This document shows, piece by piece, positions 1-6,151 of a stretch of 7,412 nt of DNA. Source of the DNA: TMED14 sp003444795 (GTDB lineage Bacteria; Bacteroidota; Bacteroidia; Flavobacteriales; Schleiferiaceae); the NCBI GenBank assembly GCA_963978445.1, contig CAXBRT010000088.1, positions 1-7,412 on the forward strand, given 5' to 3'. The notes below the pieces were generated by a model. The model was not told the origin of the DNA. It searched no databases and was given only the letters and a program-made list of their open reading frames with translations. A program made the position numbers and the translations under genes. Every line of letters starts with the position of its first letter. Within the stretch, counting starts at the first letter, position 1.

Positions 1-1
1 T

Positions 2-1666
2 GAAATGCGCCTTGGTCCGCAGGACAACCAAGCCGCCCACTTTACCAACAACCCCTCGCGCAATGTGTATTATGCCTTGCCATTGCTATTAGGTTTGCTG
101 GGCTTGGTGTACCAAATCCAAAAAGACCAGCGCAATGCCTGGGTCGTTAGCCTGTTGTTCCTCTTCACCGGCCTGGCCATTGTGGTATACACAAACCACA
201 AGCCCTTTGAGCCGCGCGAGCGTGACTACGCCTTCGTAGGATCCTTCTATGTATTCGCCATCTGGATTGGATTGGGGGTCATCGCCCTCTATGAATGGAT
301 GGGCAAGTACCGGTCAACGATGACGGCAGGTGCTTTGACCGTTGCCATGTTGGGTATTCCCACTTTGATGGCGGCGGAAAACTGGGACGATCACGACCGA
401 AGCGACCGCTACACGGCCCGTGAAATTGCCAAAATGTATTTGGACAGCTGCGCACCCAATGCCATCCTCTTTACCAATGGGGACAACGATACCTTCCCCT
501 TGTGGTACGTCCAAGAGGTGGAGGGCTACCGTACGGATGTTCGCATTGTCAACCTATCCCTGCTCAATACGGATTGGTACATCGACATGATGAAGCGCAA
601 GTTCTACGACGGAGATCCCGTCCCTGTGAGTCTGGAGAAGAAAGACTACGTTCAGGGCACGCGCGACGTTTTGTACTTCCAAGATTTGGGCCTCGGTGGT
701 CGCTGGTACGTCAAGGATTTCATCAACTATGCTTTGCGCAACGATGATGCCGTCTTCTTCACGGCATTCCCAAATACGAAGAGCCCCAAGAAGCTACAGT
801 ACTTCCCCATGAAGAAGTTCCGCGTACCCGTGGACAAAAAGGCCGTCATGGCGCACAACGTGGTGCCTGCTTCTGACAGCGCGCGCGTAGTGGATTTCAT
901 TGATTGGGACTGGAACAGCAATGTCATTGCGAAGCGTGACTTGGTTTTGATTGACCTGATTGCCAACAACGATTGGAGCCGCCCTATCTACTTCTCGACT
1001 ACCGTCGGAAGCAGTGCTAGCTCTTTCTTCTGGCTTCAGAAATACTTCCGCTTGGAAGGCTTGGCGTACCGCTTTGTTCCCGTGGTTACGGAGACACCAG
1101 GCAATGCCTACGACTTTGGTTCTGTGGATGCGGACAAGATGTACGCAATGATGTACAATCCAGAAAACGACCCAGCTAAGTTCAACTTTGGCAACATGGA
1201 GAAGGAAGGCGTATTCTTGGATGAGACCGTCCGCCGTTCCACGTTCAACCTGCGCATTAACTACGGTCGCTTGGGAACGGAGTTAGCACGTCGCGGCGAG
1301 AAGGAAAAGGCCGTTGAGGTGCTCGAGTTTGCCTTGGAGAAAATGCCGGTTGAAAAATTGGGCCATGACTACTTCATGCTCGGAATCATTGAAGGCCTCT
1401 ACGTAGCAGGCGCAAAAGAGCGCGCGCATGGTTTAGTGGAAGATTTTGCCGCCAGCCTAGAAGCAGAACTGACCTACTATGCACAGTTCCGCGGTGCCGA
1501 TAAGCGTGCGATTACCAATGAAATTCAAACGGACTTGCAGTTCTTCCAAATGATTGTTCGAATGGTCATGCAGTATGAGTTTGACAACAAGCCCATGACG
1601 CAAGAAGAATACGATCAGGTCGAGTTGATTAAGCGCTACGAAGCGGCTTCACAACTCGTGAGTTAA
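2..1666 (+). CDS. GT117 / DUF2723 family membrane protein (TMEM260-like), C-terminal part, 5' end off the window
   Basis: The frame is open to the left edge (a GAA codon precedes the first visible ATG at 5), so this is the last 554 residues of a longer protein; Bacteroidota members are usually about 1000 residues or more. Counting from that ATG, four hydrophobic segments are visible at about 21-38, 45-63, 76-98 and 105-123. The stretch FEPRERDYAFVGSFYVFAIW (68-87) is the typical signature of the Bacteroidota family. A large soluble region follows, with NGDNDTFPLWY at 158-168. The C-terminus (about 415-550) is helical and TPR-like, for example RLGTELARRGEKEKAVEVL. The family is related to TMEM260 and to protein O-mannosyltransferases, so a role as a lipid-linked-sugar glycosyltransferase in the inner membrane is likely, but acceptor and sugar cannot be read from the sequence. 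The soluble tail probably faces the periplasm (inference). The gene ends just before a strong terminator. Family is secure; biochemical activity is not. Confidence 0.9.
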   Translation, partial: EMRLGPQDNQAAHFTNNPSRNVYYALPLLLGLLGLVYQIQKDQRNAWVVSLLFLFTGLAIVVYTNHKPFEPRERDYAFVGSFYVFAIWIGLGVIALYEWMGKYRSTMTAGALTVAMLGIPTLMAAENWDDHDRSDRYTAREIAKMYLDSCAPNAILFTNGDNDTFPLWYVQEVEGYRTDVRIVNLSLLNTDWYIDMMKRKFYDGDPVPVSLEKKDYVQGTRDVLYFQDLGLGGRWYVKDFINYALRNDDAVFFTAFPNTKSPKKLQYFPMKKFRVPVDKKAVMAHNVVPASDSARVVDFIDWDWNSNVIAKRDLVLIDLIANNDWSRPIYFSTTVGSSASSFFWLQKYFRLEGLAYRFVPVVTETPGNAYDFGSVDADKMYAMMYNPENDPAKFNFGNMEKEGVFLDETVRRSTFNLRINYGRLGTELARRGEKEKAVEVLEFALEKMPVEKLGHDYFMLGIIEGLYVAGAKERAHGLVEDFAASLEAELTYYAQFRGADKRAITNEIQTDLQFFQMIVRMVMQYEFDNKPMTQEEYDQVELIKRYEAASQLVS

Positions 1667-1688
1667 GCGCGCGGTATCGCATCCGTGT

Positions 1689-1726
1689 AAAAGGAAGGGC
1701 GCCCCGCGTGGGGCGCCCTTCCTTTT
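1689..1726. terminator. Strong intrinsic terminator between convergent genes
   Basis: A perfect inverted repeat has 17-bp arms (AAAAGGAAGGGCGCCCC at 1689-1705 and its reverse complement at 1710-1726) around a 4-nt loop, GCGT. On the + strand it ends in a run of six T (1723-1728), which fits rho-independent termination of the GT117 gene 22 bp after its stop. Read on the minus strand, the stem ends in TTTT, so it can also stop transcripts leaving hpd. It is the only clear intrinsic terminator in the window. Confidence 0.95.
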
Positions 1727-1730
1727 TTAC

Positions 1731-1745
1731 GCTCGCGGGGCGAGC
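1731..1745. repeat. Small GC-rich hairpin directly after the hpd stop codon
   Basis: GCTCG (1731-1735) and CGAGC (1741-1745) can pair around a 5-nt loop. The element abuts the hpd stop codon (1746-1748) and lies 4 bp from the large terminator. It has no T-run of its own. It may protect the hpd transcript 3' end or be accidental. Confidence 0.4.
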
Positions 1746-2885
1746 TTACAAGGTTCCGCGGCGTTCTTGTTCGCGTTCGATGGATTCAAAGAGGGCTTTA
1801 AAGTTGCCCTTGCCAAAGGATTTGGCGCCTTTGCGTTGAATGATTTCAAAGAAAACTGTAGGACGGTCCATCAAGGGCTTCGTGAAAAGCTGCAAGAGGT
1901 AGCCTTCCTCGTCGCGGTCGATGAGAATGCCCAATTTGCTCAAGGGGGTCAAGTCCTCATCAATTTTGCCGACGCGGTCGAGCACGTCTTCGTAGTAGGT
2001 CTTGGGGACCTCCAAGAATTGGACGCCGCGTGCACGGAGCTCAGAAACGGTGAAGATGATGTCGTCCGTAGCTAGGGCGAGGTGCTGAACACCAGCGCCT
2101 TTGTAGAAATCAATGTATTCCTCGATTTGGGACTTTTTGCGACCTTCTGCGGGCTCGTTGATGGGGTACTTGATGCGGCCGTTGCCGTTGGTCATCACTT
2201 TGGACATCAGGGCCGTGTATTCGGTGGAAATGTCTTTGTCGTCAAAGGAAATCAGCTGTGCGAATCCCATGACGCGCTTGTAGTAGTCTACCCAGGTATT
2301 CATCTCATTCCAGCCCACATTGCCAACCATGTGGTCAATAAATTTTAAGCCAGTGGGGGCAGGGTTGTAGCCGGTTTCCAGGGGCACATAGCCGGGGAGG
2401 AAGGTGCCTGCATACCCCGAACGCTCGACAAATACGTGTACAGTGTCCCCGTAGGTCTTAATACCTGAAAGCGTCACCTTGCCGTGGGCATCCTCCATAA
2501 TGTAGGGCTCAAAGGCGGACTCTGCGCCACGGGCCGTCGTGGTTTCCCAGGACTTGGTGGCATCGTCTACCCATATAGCCACATTTTTGACACCGTCGCC
2601 GTGTTGGACGATGTGGTCATTGATAGGGCTGTCAGGGGTTAGAGGAGAGGTTAGAACCATGATGATTTTGTCCTGTTTGAGAACATAGGAGGTTCGGTCC
2701 TTTACGCCCGTTTCCAATCCGGCATAGGCATAGTCTTGAAAGCCAAAGGCTGTTTTGTAGAAATAGGCGGCTTGCTTGGCATTGCCCACATAGAATTCTA
2801 CGTGGTCGGTGCCGTTGAGCGGAAGAAAGTCCTCGGCTTCCGGGTTTTCAATCGGAAGTTTGAGCGAGGTCGAGTCCGTTTGCAT
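1746..2885 (-). CDS. hpd: 4-hydroxyphenylpyruvate dioxygenase (HPPD)
   Basis: The enzyme converts 4-hydroxyphenylpyruvate and O2 to homogentisate and CO2, the second step of tyrosine catabolism, in the cytoplasm with non-haem Fe(II). The 379-residue protein is full length for the family. It has two VOC/glyoxalase-fold halves: an N-terminal one from about residue 24 (NGTDHVEFYVGN) and a catalytic one from about 180. The three predicted iron ligands are present: H185 in FIDHMVGN, H268 in GVQHLALATDDI and E347 in VFFEIIQRKG. The conserved C-terminal lid helix follows (GKGNFKALFESIEREQERRG, 358-377). It is the last gene of the trhO-hmgA-hpd operon, 18 bp after hmgA. No Shine-Dalgarno or -7 box is seen before the ATG, so it should depend on the upstream promoter. 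It converges on the GT117 gene across the shared terminator. No frameshift or missing key residue was seen. Confidence 0.97.
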   Translation of the reverse strand: MQTDSTSLKLPIENPEAEDFLPLNGTDHVEFYVGNAKQAAYFYKTAFGFQDYAYAGLETGVKDRTSYVLKQDKIIMVLTSPLTPDSPINDHIVQHGDGVKNVAIWVDDATKSWETTTARGAESAFEPYIMEDAHGKVTLSGIKTYGDTVHVFVERSGYAGTFLPGYVPLETGYNPAPTGLKFIDHMVGNVGWNEMNTWVDYYKRVMGFAQLISFDDKDISTEYTALMSKVMTNGNGRIKYPINEPAEGRKKSQIEEYIDFYKGAGVQHLALATDDIIFTVSELRARGVQFLEVPKTYYEDVLDRVGKIDEDLTPLSKLGILIDRDEEGYLLQLFTKPLMDRPTVFFEIIQRKGAKSFGKGNFKALFESIEREQERRGTL

Positions 2886-2903
2886 GTCTAAGGGGATGTA
2901 GGG

Positions 2904-4061
2904 TTATTCGTTCCAGGAATTCCAGTAGGTGCCGTATTCCATGTCGAGGGCGGCTTGGGTCACTTTCAAAGGGCGGAAGGTATCGACCATGACCGCGAGT
3001 TCCAAGGTTTCCTTTTGGCCGATGCTGCGCTCGTACGCACCGGGGTGCGGACCGTGTGGGATGCCGCCGGGGTGTAGGCTGATAAAGCCCTTTTCCACGT
3101 GATTCCGAGACATAAAGTCACCATCTACATAGTACAGTACCTCATCCGAGTCGATGTTGCTGTGGTTGTAGGGTGCGGGGATGGACTTGGGGTGATAGTC
3201 ATACATCCGAGGCGCAAAGGTGCAGATGACAAAGTTGTGTCCTTCAAAGGTTTGGTGAACGGGAGGTGGTTGGTGCACGCGTCCCGTAATGGGTTCAAAG
3301 TTCAGCGCTGAGAAGATGTAGGGGTAGCAATAGCCATCCCAGCCCACTACATCAAAGGGGTGGCTGCTATACGTGACGTGGTGCAATACCCCTTCCTTCT
3401 TAATCTTTAAGAGAAATTCGCCACGCTCGTCCTTGGGGGCCATGTAGGTGGGCAGGCGCAAGTCGCGTTCACAGAAGGGAGAATGCTCAAGCATCTGACC
3501 AAATTCATTGCGGTAGCGCTTGGGTGTAATAACCGGAGAGTGGCTCTCGACAACAAAGAGGCGGTTGTCCGGGCCGTCAAAAGCAATTTGGTAAATGGTG
3601 CCGCGCGGAATGACAATGTAATCCGCGTACTCAAATCGAAGCTCCCCAAACATAGAGCGGAGTACCCCACTGCCTTGATGAATGAAGAGGACCTCATCGG
3701 AATCGGCATTTTTAAAGAAATAGCCGTCGATGCCTTTTTGCGGAGCCGCTACGTCGATCTGAACGTCGTTGTTGAAGAGCACCGTCGTCCGCGCATCCAA
3801 CAAATCAGCGGTGGGTTTCGCGTTGAAGCCCTGCAGCATGCGCGAATGAATATTCTTGTCCACCGCCGCCTGAGGTCGCAGGTCAATAGCCTCGCCAATA
3901 TGACTGACCATCGTCGGGCGATGCGTGTGGTATAGCAAGGAACTGACCCCGTGGAATCCTTCTGTGCCAAAAAGCTGCTCATAGTAGAGCCCACCTTCTG
4001 GTTTTTCGTGGATGGTGTGTCGCTTGGGGGGGATGGAACCGAGGGTATGGTAATAGGCCAT
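2904..4061 (-). CDS. hmgA: Homogentisate 1,2-dioxygenase, short bicupin type
   Basis: The enzyme opens the ring of homogentisate with O2 to give maleylacetoacetate, the step after HPPD. The 385-residue length suits the short form found in Bacteroidota, compared with about 430-445 in Pseudomonas or human. The C-terminal cupin carries the metal site. Aligned by eye with the human pattern (HxxxxxE...PHGP), the ligands are H300 in PAPYNHSN, E307 (or D306) in IDSDEVLYY, and H336 in GGIPHGPHPG. The PPPVHQTFEGHNFVICTFAPR region (266-286) matches the conserved stretch before the site. An N-terminal cupin-like half has SDEVLFIHQG at 121-130 but no matching metal histidines. The start ATG lies 12 bp after the trhO stop with no promoter between, so the two are probably co-transcribed. 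The downstream enzymes (maleylacetoacetate isomerase, fumarylacetoacetase) are not in the window. Confidence 0.95.
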   Translation of the reverse strand: MAYYHTLGSIPPKRHTIHEKPEGGLYYEQLFGTEGFHGVSSLLYHTHRPTMVSHIGEAIDLRPQAAVDKNIHSRMLQGFNAKPTADLLDARTTVLFNNDVQIDVAAPQKGIDGYFFKNADSDEVLFIHQGSGVLRSMFGELRFEYADYIVIPRGTIYQIAFDGPDNRLFVVESHSPVITPKRYRNEFGQMLEHSPFCERDLRLPTYMAPKDERGEFLLKIKKEGVLHHVTYSSHPFDVVGWDGYCYPYIFSALNFEPITGRVHQPPPVHQTFEGHNFVICTFAPRMYDYHPKSIPAPYNHSNIDSDEVLYYVDGDFMSRNHVEKGFISLHPGGIPHGPHPGAYERSIGQKETLELAVMVDTFRPLKVTQAALDMEYGTYWNSWNE

Positions 4062-4073
4062 GGGTCGTCGGGA

Positions 4074-5111
4074 TTAATCGGGTTGTGTTCGGTGGAAGCG
4101 TTTCGCATGCCGCATGCGACCGTGCTCCTGCCGAATTTTTTGCTGCTCCTCTTCTGAAAGGTGAATCACAGACTGGCAATTAGGACTGCAGGTCTGTTCG
4201 TGTTCCTCCTTACATGAGGCGCATTGAATAAACAGCAAATTACAAGCTTTGTTGGCGCAATTTACATGCGTGTCGGCCGGCTCGCCACATTGGTGGCAGT
4301 GTGAAATAATGTCGTTGGAGATTTGCTCCCCAAGTCGTTCATCAAAGACGAAGTTCTTGCCGCGGAACTTGTTGGGCAGGTTTTGCTCGGCAATTTGGCG
4401 GGCATAATCAATGATGCCGCCGTGTAACTGATTCACGTTTTGGAAGCCGTGGTGCTTGAGGTAGGCGGAGGTTTTTTCGCAGCGAATGCCCCCGGTGCAA
4501 TACAATAGTAGCGGTTTTTCCTCTTGGCCCTTGAGTTTATGCAATACTTCGGGGAGCTCCTCGCGAAAAGTCTCTGCCTCGGGCAAAATAGCGCCCTCAA
4601 AGTGACCAATTTCGGACTCGTAGTGGTTGCGCATGTCAACCAAAATAGCCTCGCCCGAGTCCATTAAAGTATTCCACTCAGCCGCATTCAAATGTCGACC
4701 CACATTGGTAACGTCGTAATCGTCCATGGACAAACCATCCGCCACGATTTGGTGCCGCACTTTAATGGCCAGCTTAAAGAAAGACTTGCCATCGTCTTCA
4801 ATGGCAATTTTAAACGGAACGTTTTCAAATTCCTTCCAACCGTAGAGCTCGCGGACGAATTGCTCCCAATGGTGTTCCGGAACGCTCATTTGGGCATTGA
4901 TGCCTTCTTGCGCCACATAAATGCGCCCAAAGCACTGTAGCGCATCCCATTGGAGAAAGAGTTGATCCCGAACACTTTGCGGGTCTTTAAGAGCCACGTA
5001 GCGGTAAAAAGACACCGTTTTGCGCGAGAAATCCTCGGCCTCGAGGCGTTGCATCAAGGTAACGCGGTCGTACTTGTTGTACAGAACGGCTTTGGGCGTC
5101 TTTTGGGGCAT
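4074..5111 (-). CDS. trhO: tRNA uridine(34) hydroxylase TrhO (YceA, rhodanese-related)
   Basis: TrhO makes 5-hydroxyuridine at tRNA position 34 in an O2-dependent reaction, which widens wobble decoding. With the ATG at 5111 the protein has 345 residues. It follows the E. coli TrhO pattern throughout: an N-terminal acylphosphatase-like domain with TVSFYRYVAL (32-41), GRIYVAQEGINAQMSVP (62-78) and DDGKSFFKLAIKVR (106-119), then a rhodanese domain with IDMRNHYE-like VDMRNHYES (158-166), the active loop CTGGIRCEK with catalytic C205, and HGGIIDYAR (230-238). The tail GKNFVFDERLGEQIS leads into a cysteine-rich region (C272, 275, 285, 290, 297, 300, 308, 312) that probably binds zinc. The frame is open 15 codons further, to an ATG at 5156. 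I prefer 5111 because family homology starts there and a TACCTTTG box lies 4 nt upstream, inside the alternative extension. It is the first gene of the operon with hmgA and hpd. Confidence 0.95.
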   Translation of the reverse strand: MPQKTPKAVLYNKYDRVTLMQRLEAEDFSRKTVSFYRYVALKDPQSVRDQLFLQWDALQCFGRIYVAQEGINAQMSVPEHHWEQFVRELYGWKEFENVPFKIAIEDDGKSFFKLAIKVRHQIVADGLSMDDYDVTNVGRHLNAAEWNTLMDSGEAILVDMRNHYESEIGHFEGAILPEAETFREELPEVLHKLKGQEEKPLLLYCTGGIRCEKTSAYLKHHGFQNVNQLHGGIIDYARQIAEQNLPNKFRGKNFVFDERLGEQISNDIISHCHQCGEPADTHVNCANKACNLLFIQCASCKEEHEQTCSPNCQSVIHLSEEEQQKIRQEHGRMRHAKRFHRTQPD

Positions 5112-5115
5112 AGGA

Positions 5116-5123
5116 CAAAGGTA
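5116..5123 (-). promoter_or_regulatory. Candidate -7 promoter box of the trhO-hmgA-hpd operon
   Basis: Read on the minus strand, TACCTTTG is an exact match to the Bacteroidota -7 consensus TAnnTTTG. Only TCCT separates it from the trhO ATG at 5111. The expected transcription start would fall at or next to that ATG, implying a leaderless mRNA. No good -33 TTTG was found at about 19-21 bp upstream; a TTTG occurs 30 bp upstream, which is too far. Confidence 0.6.
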
Positions 5124-5181
5124 CAGCCTTCGCTCTTGTGGGCGGATGTGTCGCAAAGGTGCGCCATGGACATTGAGGCTA

Positions 5182-5199
5182 ACCTGATTTTCGTCAGGT
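5182..5199. promoter_or_regulatory. Inverted repeat, candidate operator in the trhO/tdh divergent region
   Basis: ACCTGA (5182-5187) and TCAGGT (5194-5199) form a perfect 6-bp dyad around TTTTCG. The element ends 10 bp before the tdh -7 box, in the place where a -33 element would lie, so a bound regulator could compete with or recruit RNA polymerase. It is non-coding if tdh starts at 5223. No regulator gene is in the window, so the binding protein is unknown. Confidence 0.4.
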
Positions 5200-5209
5200 C
5201 CTTCCGCAA

Positions 5210-5217
5210 TACCTTTG
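5210..5217 (+). promoter_or_regulatory. Candidate -7 promoter box of tdh
   Basis: TACCTTTG exactly matches TAnnTTTG and is identical to the box facing trhO. GTCGT separates it from the ATG at 5223, so the transcript would start at or very near the A of the start codon. Upstream, TTTTCG at 5188-5193 is at best a weak -33 element. The position also argues for the 5223 start over the upstream in-frame ATGs. Confidence 0.6.
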
Positions 5218-5222
5218 GTCGT

Positions 5223-6143
5223 ATGGAAAAGGCTTTGGTTTTAGGGGCAGCAGGCCAAATTGGCACCGAGCTCGTCGCAGCGTTACGCGCCAAATGGGGC
5301 ACGGAGAATGTGATCGCCACAGATTTGCGCCCAGAGGCCCTGGAAGCGCCAGCGTTTGCCCTGAACGCCATGGACGAACCCGCCCTGCGCGCCTTGGTAC
5401 AAGAGCAGGGCATCACCGAAGTCTACCACTTGGTCGCTATGCTCAGCGCAACAGGGGAGAAAATGCCCGAAAAGGCATGGGAGCTCAATATGCTAACACT
5501 TTTCCATGTACTCAACCTGGCCAAGGAAGGCCTCCTCAAGCGCGTATTTTGGCCCAGTTCCATTGCGGCTTTTGGCCCAAATACCCCCGCGCTGGACACC
5601 CCTCAATACAGCCCCATGGATCCCACCACCGTGTATGGCATCTCCAAGTTGGCGGGTGAATTATGGTGCCAATACTACCACCAAAAGTTTGGGGTAGACG
5701 TTCGCAGTTTGCGCTACCCCGGCTTGATTTCTTGGAAGACTTTACCCGGCGGCGGAACTACAGATTATGCCATTGACATCTTCCATGCGGCCCGCAAGGA
5801 AAATGCCTACACCAGCTTTTTATCGGAAGATACCCGCTTGCCCATGATGCACATGGAGGATGCCATTCGCGCCACCTTAAGCTTGATGGAAGCTCCTTCG
5901 GAATCGGTTAAGGTTCGCACGAGTTACAACGTGTCGGGGATTGATTTCACGCCCGCCGAACTTGCGGAAAACATGCGACGCCATTACCCCGACTTAGCGA
6001 TGTCGTATGCACCGGATTTTCGCCAAGCCATAGCGGCTAGCTGGCCCCAGCGCATGGACGATGCGGAAGCCAGAGCCGATTGGGGCTGGTCTCCTCGCTT
6101 TGATCTGTCGTCCATGGTGGATGACATGGTAGCGCACATCTAG
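5223..6143 (+). CDS. tdh: L-threonine 3-dehydrogenase, extended SDR (NAD-dependent epimerase-like) type
   Basis: The enzyme oxidises L-threonine to 2-amino-3-ketobutyrate with NAD+, in the cytoplasm. The 306-residue protein has the Rossmann motif GAAGQIG (G8, G11, G14), an acidic D34 that fits NAD preference, YHLVAMLSATGEKMPEKAW (68-86), and the SDR catalytic set S112/S113 (WPSSIAAFGP), Y138 and K142 (YGISK). The threonine-dehydrogenase-specific stretches RYPGLISWKT (164-173), PGGGTTDYA (175-183), MSYAPDFRQAIAASWPQ (260-276) and DDAEARADWGW (279-289) closely resemble the Flavobacterium enzyme as I recall it. This family is unrelated to the zinc MDR Tdh of E. coli, although they share a name. 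The frame is open upstream to 4950, but homology begins at MEKALVLGAAG and the promoter box sits 5 nt before this ATG. The usual partner, 2-amino-3-ketobutyrate CoA ligase (kbl), is not in the window. Confidence 0.93.
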   Translation: MEKALVLGAAGQIGTELVAALRAKWGTENVIATDLRPEALEAPAFALNAMDEPALRALVQEQGITEVYHLVAMLSATGEKMPEKAWELNMLTLFHVLNLAKEGLLKRVFWPSSIAAFGPNTPALDTPQYSPMDPTTVYGISKLAGELWCQYYHQKFGVDVRSLRYPGLISWKTLPGGGTTDYAIDIFHAARKENAYTSFLSEDTRLPMMHMEDAIRATLSLMEAPSESVKVRTSYNVSGIDFTPAELAENMRRHYPDLAMSYAPDFRQAIAASWPQRMDDAEARADWGWSPRFDLSSMVDDMVAHI

Positions 6144-6151
6144 AGGATCTT

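Noticed and set aside
1767..2348. Two + strand open frames (102 and 88 residues) inside hpd
   Set aside because: Both are antisense to an intact HPPD gene and show no family features or start signals.
3483..3935. A 150-residue + strand open frame inside hmgA
   Set aside because: It is antisense to a complete, conserved enzyme gene; its translation has no recognisable domain and looks like codon-bias shadow.
5112..5156. Fifteen-codon N-terminal extension of trhO from an ATG at 5156
   Set aside because: TrhO homology starts at the ATG at 5111, and the extension would contain the candidate promoter box.
5170..5181. TTG at 5173-5175 as the -33 element of the tdh promoter
   Set aside because: It lies about 34 bp from the -7 box, while Bacteroidota promoters usually have about 19-21 bp between the two elements.
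4950..5222. In-frame upstream extension of the threonine dehydrogenase gene, giving a 397-residue protein
   Set aside because: The extra 91 residues lie mostly antisense to trhO, show no family similarity, and homology begins exactly at MEKALVLGAAG (5223), just after a -7 box.
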